From NCBI RefSeq assembly GCF_963678835.1, contig NZ_OY787470.1, positions 310,001-374,000 of the forward strand: a stretch of 64,000 nucleotides of DNA, in the 5' to 3' direction. The notes beneath the pieces are model-generated. The model saw nothing but the letters and a program-made list of their open reading frames with translations, searched no databases and was not told the DNA's origin. The number at the start of each line of letters is the position of its first letter. Position 1 is the first letter of the stretch. Made by a program: the position numbers and the translations under genes. This stretch comes from an uncultured Desulfuromonas sp. GTDB taxonomy: Bacteria > Desulfobacterota > Desulfuromonadia > Desulfuromonadales > Desulfuromonadaceae. Below are positions 27,105 through 35,413 of the stretch, piece by piece.

Positions 27105-27490
27105 TGCGGGCGCGGAAGCCCGCGTCATGTGGGTACCAACATCGCGAACGGATGAAGTTCGCCGGTGCGATTCGTTTCGGATGACGAACCACTGAAGGTC
27201 AAGGTCACAGTCAAGACCGCCGGGTCTCGTCCCGGCCGCCGACATCCTTTTGACTGGCCGCTCAAAAGTATGCAAAAGCCAGCTTGAACACCTCCTGAAC
27301 CTGGATTAACCGACAATGTGTCTGTTTCCGTCATGCGTCACAGATTCGGCTCGCCGCCCTTTAGGTCGGCGAATCGTGCAACTCATCATCTCTAGTGTAA
27401 AACGTTGATAATATTTTTACGCCTCTTTCTGTTTTTTACGTGGAACCGATTAAGCGGGTGGGCAGTGCCCACCCAGCAGTTGTCTGTTAT
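27105..27490. repeat. long hairpin-rich dispersed repeat, unit 5 (truncated, divergent module B)
   Basis: Module A is full length, but its 11-bp stem has one mismatch (27243-27272: left arm of the unit-1 type, right arm of the unit-4 type). Module B is cut short and has GGGTGGG/CCCACCC (27456-27474) in place of GGGCGGG/CCCGCCC. It ends next to the stop of the minus-strand seven-heme cytochrome gene. Confidence 0.82.
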
Positions 27491-27503
27491 TTTGCATCTC
27501 GGC

Positions 27504-28886
27504 CTAAAACATTTTGCGATAATACGGCGCGTTCTTCGGTGCCAACGTCGATGGAAATTCTCCTGCCGGGTTGGGGATAAACGCGCCGTGGTAATGGCAT
27601 CGTTCACAGGGGATCGGATCCGGCGCGGAATGACTGCCGTCCTGATTATAATCATGACAGCCGCAACTGGAGACCATGCTGCCGCTGTACGGGCTGAGTT
27701 GTCCACGACCGTGGTGGGAGTATTTCCAGTCGTTGATGTCACCCTGAGCATAGGCGTAATCATCCATATGACACTGGCGACACTGGTTGCCGCGATCTCC
27801 CGGAACCACACCAACGGCGCCGACATCCTGACCGTTGATGCCGCGGCGGATGAGGAAGTTATTGGACGAGCCGTGTGGTTCGTGACAATCGAGACACGAC
27901 AGGACATACCCCCCGCGCACCCCGAAAGGGGTCCGACTGAAAACTTCGTAGGCATCAGGAATGCCATGGCGTTCCACATCCCAGTCGATGATAGTCAGGT
28001 TGCGTCCTTGAGTGGTGCTGTAGATGGTATCGCTGTGGCAATCGAGGCAGAATGTGTTGTAATCCGGTGTTAACTGCCCGTCTGCTTGAGAGTAGGGAAC
28101 GGCAGCCGGTTCATAGGTGGCGCTGTAAATGTCGGTCGGATGTGATCCGCTATAGGAATAAAACGGGGCTTGATAGATGGACGAATAGTCACTCATCTGC
28201 TCAAATTCGTCATCTCCCCATTGATCATAATGGTCTGATGGCAAAGAGATGGTTGCATAGCTGGCGTCGGTCAGATGCTCTTTGTTCTGTCGCGCCAGAT
28301 GAGGATTGTGACAGGCGGTACAGGGATCGGAATTTTCCGTAAACCAGCCACCGTTATTGGCGCCGTATTCCGGGTGGTTTTTCATGTAGACCCAGATGTC
28401 ATACAGATTGTGGTTGGAACCGCCGGAGTCTACCTGATTGAACTGGGCCATGATACTCGTTGGTCCATTGACGTGACCGCCGAAAGTTTCGGCGTAGTCT
28501 TTGTTGACCATGGATCCATTGGTATCCTGGTAGCTACCACTATCGGTATGGCAGTAAAAACAGAACAGGTCGCTTTGTTGATAATCGCTGCTTGCGGTCA
28601 GCTTGGCGGTATTAAACGTGTCAGCGAACAGTCCAAAAGCAGAAGGCCCACCGTTGTCCGGTCCCGGTTCCAGATCGTCGATGCTGGCATGCTGCTCATG
28701 ACAATGAGCACAATTGCCGATAGCGTAAACTTCGGGAGGAGGGAAAGGCCCTTGAGTGCGTTTGACACCACTGGTGGCATTACCGTGAGCAGAGAGGGAG
28801 TAGGTTTCTGCGTCAACAACAACCGAGCAGAGTACCAGCGACAACACGCTGACCATCGTTGGCCAGAGCTGATGCATGGGAAGCAT
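27504..28886 (-). CDS. exported multiheme cytochrome c (seven CXXCH motifs)
   Basis: This 460-residue protein has a signal peptide (to about residue 26, VVDAE) and seven CXXCH motifs: CAHCH, CFYCH, CTACH, CLDCH, CLDCH, CRQCH and CERCH. There is also one CGCH with a single residue between the cysteines (SSCGCHD), which might be a decayed or unusual eighth site. Motifs are widely spaced and separated by Ser-, Tyr- and Gly-rich segments, unlike the compact periplasmic paralogues at 38-41 kb. No lipobox is seen. An extracellular or periplasmic electron-transfer role is inferred. Start ATG is preceded by AAGGGGC. It stands alone on the minus strand. Confidence 0.85.
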   Translation of the reverse strand: MLPMHQLWPTMVSVLSLVLCSVVVDAETYSLSAHGNATSGVKRTQGPFPPPEVYAIGNCAHCHEQHASIDDLEPGPDNGGPSAFGLFADTFNTAKLTASSDYQQSDLFCFYCHTDSGSYQDTNGSMVNKDYAETFGGHVNGPTSIMAQFNQVDSGGSNHNLYDIWVYMKNHPEYGANNGGWFTENSDPCTACHNPHLARQNKEHLTDASYATISLPSDHYDQWGDDEFEQMSDYSSIYQAPFYSYSGSHPTDIYSATYEPAAVPYSQADGQLTPDYNTFCLDCHSDTIYSTTQGRNLTIIDWDVERHGIPDAYEVFSRTPFGVRGGYVLSCLDCHEPHGSSNNFLIRRGINGQDVGAVGVVPGDRGNQCRQCHMDDYAYAQGDINDWKYSHHGRGQLSPYSGSMVSSCGCHDYNQDGSHSAPDPIPCERCHYHGAFIPNPAGEFPSTLAPKNAPYYRKMF

Positions 28887-28994
28887 GGCAAGCCCCTTAT
28901 CGTCATAAAATTAAATAACAATTCGTCGCAGTCCATCGCAAAGTTGATGGAAATCTGCCGACATTCATGTGAGCAGTGTAGGGGAAATTAGATA

Positions 28995-29016
28995 GAAACG
29001 AAAGAATAATCGTTTC
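28995..29016. promoter_or_regulatory. inverted repeat upstream of the seven-heme cytochrome gene
   Basis: GAAACGA and TCGTTTC are separated by 8 bases, about 110 bases before the start of the cytochrome gene and beside a run of ten G. It could be an operator or part of the 3' end of the dsrE-like transcript. There is no U tract. Confidence 0.35.
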
Positions 29017-29036
29017 TGGGGGGGGGTGGGGGAGAA

Positions 29037-29068
29037 CATGGCGGAGCCGCTGTCATGGCTCCGCCATG
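29037..29068 (-). terminator. stem-loop after the DsrE-like gene
   Basis: A perfect 12-bp GC-rich stem, CATGGCGGAGCC paired with GGCTCCGCCATG, begins 10 bases after the stop codon of the minus-strand gene. A C-rich tract follows in place of a U tract. Confidence 0.55.
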
Positions 29069-29077
29069 CGGATTTCG

Positions 29078-29566
29078 TTAATAGAGGGGAATCAGGGCAT
29101 ACCCTTGGTTCTGGTAACCGATCAGTGAGGCAAACGTGTTGCCGACCAGCACTACGCCGGGAAACAGATCGGCTGTGTCGACGGCAAACAGATCGGCAGC
29201 GACATTGCAGGCTTCAAAATAGACACCCTGCTGTTTTAAGTCGCTAATTTTTTTGATCAGGGCTGTTTCGTCTTCTTCGCTGTTGAATTCCGAATCTTTA
29301 CTGACAATAGATACGGCCGCGCCCCGCAGCGTGATGATGAAATCAGGCTTTACGCCCTGATCTTTGAGAGTAACAACGGTTTTTTCAATGACGTTGAAAA
29401 ACATCAACATGGATTGTGCTGAAGAGATGTTGACATCAAATACGGCTTTGCCCGTGGTCATTCCGGCCAATGCGCGATGATCATTCGGGACCTTCTGCGT
29501 GGCCAGTGCGGGAGTGGAGATGGTAACGCAGACGAGAACAAGCAGACACATTATGATGCGAGACAT
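29078..29566 (-). CDS. exported DsrE-family protein
   Basis: This 162-residue protein has a clear signal peptide (to about residue 22, TPALA). The rest fits the DsrE/DsrF/TusD fold: a GKAVFDVNISSAQSMLMFFNVIEKTV opening (about 39-64), a central LRGAAVSIVSKD strand, and a late Cys in FEACNVAADL (about 118), near where sulfur-carrying members have their Cys. Cytoplasmic relatives carry sulfur; the function of exported members is not settled. The ATG has AAAGGAG upstream. It lies upstream of the seven-heme cytochrome gene in the same direction, with about 190 bases between. Confidence 0.7.
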   Translation of the reverse strand: MSRIIMCLLVLVCVTISTPALATQKVPNDHRALAGMTTGKAVFDVNISSAQSMLMFFNVIEKTVVTLKDQGVKPDFIITLRGAAVSIVSKDSEFNSEEDETALIKKISDLKQQGVYFEACNVAADLFAVDTADLFPGVVLVGNTFASLIGYQNQGYALIPLY

Positions 29567-29714
29567 AGAAACTCCTTTGAGAAAGAATAATCATTTTATT
29601 GTGAGGACTTGTGCTGCGTTTGTCAATCTCATAGCTGCCCAAAAAGGCACTAGCTTGAGCACTTTCGTAGCAAACTCGGGACTGTCCCGTTTTGGCTGCT
29701 TTTTCCCTTTGAAC

Positions 29715-29870
29715 TAATGCTTGAGCACACTCAATTTCGTCATCGGAGTGACCACCTGTAGGAGCGAATTTATTCGCGAATTGTTCTGGTCATTGATGCT
29801 TTTTATGAGGGGAATTCGCGGCTGAAGCCGCTCCTACAATAGACAATTCCAACTATGCTGAAGTACTCGT
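29715..29870. repeat. REP/BIME-like repeat, copy 2
   Basis: The core is 29757-29838 (82 bp), with the same ends (TGTAGGAGCG/CGCTCCTACA) and inner hairpins as the copy at 2239-2320. Flanks are also shared: about 40 bases upstream (gagcacactcaatttcgtcatcgg) and about 25 downstream (actatgctga). Confidence 0.8.
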
Positions 29871-29989
29871 GCCGTCCATAGTTGTCCCCTATGCCAGGCT
29901 TTGTTTCTGGATAGAATTGGTTATACTCTGAATCCTCTGTTTGCTGGTGCATTACTGCGGTAGGGAAATCGCTGTCGTGATGAATTATC

Positions 29990-30198
29990 TGGGGCATTGC
30001 TTGTTTTAAGACATATAAGGCGCCAAATGCATTGCGGTCATTCTGTCCGATGTTTGCCGAGCGAATCCGGCAGACGATCAATGATCTGGGGAGTCCTAAT
30101 GTTGATCCTTGGATTACCATCAGTGTCGGTTACGCGTCCATGTCGCCTCGGCCCGGACAGGATTGTGAACAGCTGGTACGTTGTGCCGATCAGGTCTT
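29990..30198 (+). pseudogene. remnant of a GGDEF (diguanylate cyclase) gene
   Basis: In one frame from 30050 the DNA reads MFAERIRQTINDLGSP, then WITISVGYAS and CADQVL before a stop. This matches the C-terminal end of GGDEF domains (AERIR...ITISVGYA...ADQALY). A weaker FKTYKAPNA segment just upstream in the same frame may be what is left of the FKxYND region. The GGDEF motif itself is missing. The fragment stops where the IS1380 left end begins. No continuation was found on the other side. Confidence 0.55.
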
Positions 30199-30235
30199 GT
30201 AGCGGACTAACCCGAATTTCTCACCAATAAATAGA

Positions 30236-30306
30236 ATAAGGCTGTATTTCGTGGCATAAATGTAGTGAGACCAATCACTTACATAGCGCGAAAGGAACAG
30301 CCTTAT
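30236..30306 (+). promoter_or_regulatory. stem covering the transposase start codon
   Basis: ATAAGGCTGT (30236-30245) pairs perfectly with ACAGCCTTAT (30297-30306), which includes the first two bases of the transposase ATG. An inner imperfect stem (ATGTAGTGA/TCACTTACAT) lies between. An RNA that enters from outside the element would hide the start site. Confidence 0.55.
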
Positions 30307-31690
30307 GAAAACAGAGTGTAACACAGAGCAACTTGAGTTTCATAGCTTTGGTCGGCGTGAAATTATTGGTCAATTCGATGGCATCAAGATCAGTTCCGAT
30401 GGCGGTGGCATCCTTCTTCGAGAGGTCGAAAAACGCACCGGCATATTGCGTCGTTTGAGTCAATGCTTCACGGACTATCGCAATCCAGAGATGATTACCC
30501 ACAGCCTCGAATCCTTGATTAGCCAGCGCATCATGGCGCTGGCATTAGGCTACGAAGACCTCAACGACCATGATGTTTTGCGCCATGATGCCTTGCTCAG
30601 TGTTTTAAGTGGTAAGTCCAATGGAAAAATGGGAGCCGGGAAAAGCACTCTCAACCGTCTTGAACTGACACCTGCGACGGGCTCAAGTTCATCGCGCTAC
30701 AAGAAGATTGTCGCCAATAGTGACGCTATGGACGAGCTTTTGATTGATTTCTTTCAGAAGTCATTCAGTGAAGTTCCAGAAGAGATTGTCTTGGATGTAG
30801 ACGCTACAGATGATCTAATCCACGGTACTCAGCAGGGGCGTTTTTATCATGGCTATTATCGAAGCTACTGCTATTTGCCGCTGTATATTTTTTGTGGGGA
30901 ACAGCTGTTGTGCGCCCGCTTGCGTACGGCGGATCAGGATGGTGCCGCCGGAACAAAAGAAGAACTGGAACGCATTGTCCGACGCATTCGCCAATCATGG
31001 CCGGATGTTCGCATCGTTGTGCGTGGAGACAGTGGTTTTTGTCGCGACGAGATTATGACTTGGTGCGAGCACGAAGAAAACCGCGTGGACTATGTCTTGG
31101 GATTGGCGAAAAACTCTCGCTTGAAGACACTGATAGAAGAGGAGATGGAACAGGCGAAACAAGAGCATGAGCAGACAGAAAAAGCCGCACGGGTATTCAA
31201 AGACTTTCACTACCAGACCCGCAATAGCTGGAGCCGGTCCAGGCGCGTTGTGGGCAAAGCGGAATATTTGTCCAAGGGAGAAAATCCCCGCTTTGTCGTA
31301 ACGACACTGAGCGAGGAAAAAGCGGATGCCCGCAGCTTGTATGAAGACATTTACTGCGCCTGCGGCGACATGGAAAATCGGATCAAGGAACAACAACTGG
31401 CCCTGTTTGCCGACCGGACGTCCTGTCATGAAATGCGTGCCAACCAATTGCGCCTGTATTTTTCCAGCTTTGCCTATGTTCTGTTACAAACTCTGCGGCG
31501 CATCGGATTAAAAGAAACGGAATTGGCCAAAGCACAGAGCGAAACAATCCGTCTGAAATTACTGAAGATTGGCACCCGGATCAAAATCAGCGTGCGCAAG
31601 ATCTGGCTGTCATTTTCAGAAAGCTATCCCTATGCGGACTTGCTGCGCCAAGTTTTGGGGAATCTTCAAAAAATACCGATACGCTGTTAA
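30305..31690 (+). CDS. IS1380-family transposase
   Basis: This 461-residue DDE transposase is intact. VLDVDATDDLIHGTQQGRFYHGYY (about 160-185) holds the first catalytic Asp and is highly typical of IS1380. VVRGDSGFCRDE (about 238-249) holds the second Asp, and the C-terminal NQLRLYFSSFAYVL stretch is conserved. A GAAAGGA ribosome site precedes the ATG. The stop is 200 bases before the right inverted repeat. Confidence 0.93.
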   Translation: MKTECNTEQLEFHSFGRREIIGQFDGIKISSDGGGILLREVEKRTGILRRLSQCFTDYRNPEMITHSLESLISQRIMALALGYEDLNDHDVLRHDALLSVLSGKSNGKMGAGKSTLNRLELTPATGSSSSRYKKIVANSDAMDELLIDFFQKSFSEVPEEIVLDVDATDDLIHGTQQGRFYHGYYRSYCYLPLYIFCGEQLLCARLRTADQDGAAGTKEELERIVRRIRQSWPDVRIVVRGDSGFCRDEIMTWCEHEENRVDYVLGLAKNSRLKTLIEEEMEQAKQEHEQTEKAARVFKDFHYQTRNSWSRSRRVVGKAEYLSKGENPRFVVTTLSEEKADARSLYEDIYCACGDMENRIKEQQLALFADRTSCHEMRANQLRLYFSSFAYVLLQTLRRIGLKETELAKAQSETIRLKLLKIGTRIKISVRKIWLSFSESYPYADLLRQVLGNLQKIPIRC

Positions 31691-31852
31691 GGCCAAGGGG
31701 AATAGTCAGACAAAATCAAGAGGAGAAAAAAACGAAACCTGGGAGAGGTGCGCCTTTTTTCATAAACATATTGCTCAACGCCGACCCATTTGAGTCATTG
31801 ATGGAGACTGCATTCCACAGGAAGAGCCAATTTGACTATTGGACAGAACAAT

Positions 31853-31880
31853 AGGCGTGATTTTCGCGAAAATCACGCCT
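31853..31880. terminator. 28-bp perfect palindrome in the IS1380 right end
   Basis: AGGCGTGATTTTCG is followed directly by its complement, then tcaaaaaac. It probably ends transposase transcription or limits read-through. Confidence 0.55.
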
Positions 31881-31910
31881 CAAAAAACAGTGGTGAGAAA
31901 TTCGGGCTAA

Positions 31911-32078
31911 AAGGGCTTGCTGGAATTGCATTCAGGGTCCTGTGGTTTAAACGACATGGAAGGGCGGTGTCAATTTGTCAGGAGAAGCCTTGTTTGGCGG
32001 GAGCTTTGGTCGTCTTATGCCGTCATGCATTTTTGAGCTGGTAAGGGTTTCTTGGGATCTTCTTGGTTCTGTTTGAGA
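31911..32078. other. intergenic DNA without recognisable gene
   Basis: Between the IS1380 right end and the terminator of the 13-heme cytochrome gene there are only short frames with no family resemblance. No repeat from elsewhere in the window is present. Confidence 0.5.
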
Positions 32079-32117
32079 AACAACAGCCCCGCATCATTTG
32101 ATGCGGGGCTGTTGTTT
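32079..32117 (-). terminator. rho-independent terminator of the conduit operon
   Basis: A long perfect stem, AAACAACAGCCCCGCATC paired with GATGCGGGGCTGTTGTTT, lies about 50 bases past the stop of the 13-heme lipoprotein gene. Confidence 0.88.
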
Positions 32118-32167
32118 TTGTCCGGCAGACATAATGTCCGCCGGAGTTATCGGTTGTCAGATAGAGA

Positions 32168-34546
32168 TTACGGGCGCGTTGCAATGTTGGTGTCTGCATC
32201 AGCTCCGAACCATTCAGCACCGGCTGCATAAGCCACTTCATCAATCGTGATGCTGCCGGTCAGGCTGCCGTTTTGCAGCCAGTCAATGGAGTCGAAAATC
32301 AACCGTTTTGCATAGTAGCGGTTGTGGGCGTATGCGCCCGGCTCATGGTGCAGATAGTTGTAGTTGTGCGCTGCACCGAAAGTACCTTCATCATGCCAAG
32401 TGGCGCCGGAGAAGTAGGGGTAGCTAGCACTGAAAGTCAGACCTTTGTCAAGCAGTTCTGCTTCAAGCAGAGCCAGTGCCTCGTGGTAACCCTCCGCCTC
32501 TTCTTCGAGGAAGGCAGCTGCGTCAGCTGCTGTGTGAGTGACGCCGTCAATAACCGTGTCTTCAGCAACCAGGGCGGCACCATGGGCACCACTATGGCAA
32601 TCCACACAAACCGTTGACTTCAGACCGGTAATAACGCCCAAATCGTCTTTTTCGACCACTTCGAAGGTATGGCCCTCATCCGTGTCCATATGACAGGCTG
32701 CACAGGGGCCGCTGCCGGTTTCCGGATCATCCGCGTTCAGCGCGATGGAACCGTGGGCAAAGTAAGACGGATCAGCATACGGATCGACTGGGTTTCCTTC
32801 GCCGTCGACGAGGGAAACCGGGTACTCATAACCGATGCGGGTCAGCGATTGGAAAATCGTGGCAGATGCGGTCAGGTAATGGGCTTCAGTAACGTTTGCC
32901 GTATTAGCACCAAAGCCTGGAGCATAGCCAGAGATGTCCGTAGAAGGTACGCCAGTCAAGGCAGCACCACCAATTTCATAGCTGTCCATGTTGCCACGGG
33001 CACCATGACAGTTGACGCAGACGTTAGAGTTGCCCAGGTCAGGCAGAACGACTGTGGCATCATCAACCGTATAAGGACGTGAGATTGCACCCGGATTGCG
33101 CAGATGCCCTTGATTGTCGCTGTGGCAGCCCCAGCAGTAGAGCAACTCGTTTTGGGCTGACGAGCTTACACCCGCTTCCCAGCCATCCAGATGGGAGAAG
33201 TCATTGTTGGCGGCATCATAGGTGCTCGGGTCGGTCAGGTAATTCTTGGCACCAGTGGCGGTGTGACATTCCTGACAACTTTGACGATCTTCGGCATCCC
33301 AGTCGTAGTGAACCCAGGCCGCCGCTTCAGTTTCGGTAACACCGGCTTCCTTAATGGCGATGGTTTGCTCAATGGTGCGGTTGAGATCCAGGGTTTCGTC
33401 ATAGAACTCAGCCACTTCCAGCTTGATGGTGCCAATGGTGCCGGCATGGCCGGATTTAGCCCATTGATCGTTAATGGTGTTGGAGAAGCTGGACGAATCA
33501 TCGTCGGCACGAATTTCTTCAACGGCATGGACATCGTGACAATCGCGGCAGGCGCGGTCGTCAAGGGTTTTTACAACATAACCCTCGATGGTGTCGGTGG
33601 TCGCCGGATCATCGTAGTGGGTATCGGTGATCAATCGGTAATATGCGGTTTCGTGGTACATGGTTTCCGTTGTGTTCCAGTCGGTATCCAGCTCACCGTC
33701 GCCATCGGCGTCAACGCCTGTGGTGGCAACAACGGCATCCGCCGCCATATGGCAGCTGGTGCAGGTGGCATACTCACCACTGGCAACAACATGGCCATGA
33801 TCTTCAACTTCCTCAAACAGCAAGCCGCCGGCATTGTGCGGGTTGTGGCAGGTACGGCACTGAATTGGCTCATCGCTTTCAACGGCAAAAACCGAAGCTT
33901 CCAGTTGGGCATTGGTGGTCACATCTTTATACAAGCGACCACCAAGATCGGTATGGCAGCGAGAACAGACGGCTTCGTTACGAACCGACGCGGTATAGTG
34001 GCGGGAGGCCACGTAGTTTGTGCCGATATTGTTTGCTTCGGGATGATAGGTCAGATGACTCTCCGGCAGCTCATCATGACAGGCGGCACATTCTGCAATG
34101 CCTGGCTCGGCCATCGGAATCGGTCCGACACCATAGTGGTCACCGCCAGCGCCGTGACAGGCTTCACAGCCCACAGCCGCCAGGCCATCAGCCGGCACGT
34201 TGGCTGCGTCAATCATGCTTTCGAGTCCTGGGCCATCGCCAATGGGGTCGTGGCAGTCGAGACAGCCATCAGCGGCATCGGCCTGAGTAATGTGGTCACT
34301 GTGAATGACGTGAGCACCGGCCAGGTAATCGGCCACTTCTTCAGAACTCCAGCTGAAGTCTTCATGGCAACCGATACAGGTGGCAGCACCCACATAGCTG
34401 ATGCCGGTTTCGGTGTCCGAACCCAAATCATCTTCAGCCGGGGCGGCGGACTGATCGCCACCGCTGCCGGAGTTACTTCCGCAGGCCGTCAACAGCAGGA
34501 TGCTGCTGAGAACTACGAAAAATGAAAACCAATGTTTAACCTTCAT
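32168..34546 (-). CDS. outer-surface lipoprotein cytochrome c (13 hemes), conduit component
   Basis: This 792-residue protein has a lipoprotein signal; lipobox LLLTAC gives anchor Cys at 22. Thirteen CXXCH motifs follow: CIGCH, CLDCH, CEACH, CAACH, CSRCH, CRTCH, CTSCH, CRDCH, CQECH, CWGCH, CVNCH, CAACH and CVDCH. A loop DADGDGELDTDW between hemes 7 and 8 looks like a calcium-binding loop. The last 160 residues are heme-free. It closes the operon after a beta barrel and a periplasmic cytochrome, so it is likely the outward-facing cytochrome of a porin-cytochrome conduit. The exact Omc family is not recognised. Confidence 0.88.
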   Translation of the reverse strand: MKVKHWFSFFVVLSSILLLTACGSNSGSGGDQSAAPAEDDLGSDTETGISYVGAATCIGCHEDFSWSSEEVADYLAGAHVIHSDHITQADAADGCLDCHDPIGDGPGLESMIDAANVPADGLAAVGCEACHGAGGDHYGVGPIPMAEPGIAECAACHDELPESHLTYHPEANNIGTNYVASRHYTASVRNEAVCSRCHTDLGGRLYKDVTTNAQLEASVFAVESDEPIQCRTCHNPHNAGGLLFEEVEDHGHVVASGEYATCTSCHMAADAVVATTGVDADGDGELDTDWNTTETMYHETAYYRLITDTHYDDPATTDTIEGYVVKTLDDRACRDCHDVHAVEEIRADDDSSSFSNTINDQWAKSGHAGTIGTIKLEVAEFYDETLDLNRTIEQTIAIKEAGVTETEAAAWVHYDWDAEDRQSCQECHTATGAKNYLTDPSTYDAANNDFSHLDGWEAGVSSSAQNELLYCWGCHSDNQGHLRNPGAISRPYTVDDATVVLPDLGNSNVCVNCHGARGNMDSYEIGGAALTGVPSTDISGYAPGFGANTANVTEAHYLTASATIFQSLTRIGYEYPVSLVDGEGNPVDPYADPSYFAHGSIALNADDPETGSGPCAACHMDTDEGHTFEVVEKDDLGVITGLKSTVCVDCHSGAHGAALVAEDTVIDGVTHTAADAAAFLEEEAEGYHEALALLEAELLDKGLTFSASYPYFSGATWHDEGTFGAAHNYNYLHHEPGAYAHNRYYAKRLIFDSIDWLQNGSLTGSITIDEVAYAAGAEWFGADADTNIATRP

Positions 34547-34572
34547 TCCTACCTCCTATGTTGTCGTGTGTG

Positions 34573-35400
34573 TTAGTGACACTTACGGCAGGTTCGGCCA
34601 TCGCTGGCACGAAGCATTCTTCCATCAATGTCATCCCAGTCCTTGGGATGGGGGTTGATTCCAAGACCACTGCGGGCACTGTGGCATTTGATGCACACAT
34701 CGCCTTCGGGGTGGCACGCCTGGCAGGTCACCAGGTTCTTACGCGCCTCACGGGCGTGTCCGCTGGTCCATTCGTGTGAGGGTAAGATCGAGTCGACATG
34801 GCAGGTCTGGCATTGAGACTCATTGAAGCTCTCATGGGCCGGACCTGTGGAGCCGATGGTTAAGCTGCTGAAACTGCGCTGATGCGAAATGCCGGTGAGC
34901 GATCCGCGACGAAAATCGCTGTGGCAGTCGGAGCAGAAACTGCTCTCATGGCAGCTGGTACACAATTGGGGGTTGGTGCGTGCCGCGATCGGGTGTGACA
35001 CATGGAAATCACTGCGGTGCACGTTGGTCATGCTGTTACCGAAGTCACCCATCTCGTCGGCAAACCCGGCAGTGTGGCATTCCAGGCAGTCATTTTGCTG
35101 GTGACAGGCTGCGCAGTCCATGGATTTGCTCTTTGCCGCAGCGCGGTGACTGAGCGACCAGGTGACATCATGGGTTTTCAGCCCGGGAAACGCGACTTCT
35201 TCCACCATGGTGGCCTCGTGGCACTCCAGGCAGATATCAACATCAGGGATGATGCTTTCAGCATCCGCCACATGGCAGGTGCTGCAGTCTTGACCTTCCA
35301 GGAGAACAAGGTGTTCGTCATGATCGAAGGTGGTGGCCCAGGCCGTGGATGTCACCAGCACGACCATAACGGTCCAAAATATCAATACTGTGTGCTTCAT
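34573..35400 (-). CDS. periplasmic 10-heme cytochrome c, conduit component
   Basis: This 275-residue protein has a signal peptide ending STAWA (about residue 22) and ten CXXCH motifs: CSTCH, CLECH, CAACH, CLECH, CTSCH, CSDCH, CQTCH, CQACH, CIKCH and CRKCH. The last motif is the final residues of the protein (TCRKCH at the C-terminus). This size and heme density match the inner cytochrome that sits in an outer-membrane barrel in MtrA- or OmaB-like conduits. Its start, with AAAAAGGAG upstream, is 14 bases after the barrel gene, and the lipoprotein gene follows after 26 bases. An upstream ATG nine codons earlier lacks a signal. Confidence 0.87.
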   Translation of the reverse strand: MKHTVLIFWTVMVVLVTSTAWATTFDHDEHLVLLEGQDCSTCHVADAESIIPDVDICLECHEATMVEEVAFPGLKTHDVTWSLSHRAAAKSKSMDCAACHQQNDCLECHTAGFADEMGDFGNSMTNVHRSDFHVSHPIAARTNPQLCTSCHESSFCSDCHSDFRRGSLTGISHQRSFSSLTIGSTGPAHESFNESQCQTCHVDSILPSHEWTSGHAREARKNLVTCQACHPEGDVCIKCHSARSGLGINPHPKDWDDIDGRMLRASDGRTCRKCH

Positions 35401-35413
35401 ATGTGACTCCTTT

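Larger units (their letters stand above)
30207..31910 (+). mobile_element. IS1380-family insertion sequence
   Basis: Terminal inverted repeats are TAACCCGAATTTCTCACCA at the left (from 30208) and its near complement TGGTGAGAAATTCGGGCTA at the right (31891-31909), with one mismatch. Between them lie one intact transposase gene, a 28-bp perfect palindrome (31853-31880) near the right end, and an inverted repeat over the transposase start. No target-site duplication is evident. Confidence 0.85.
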
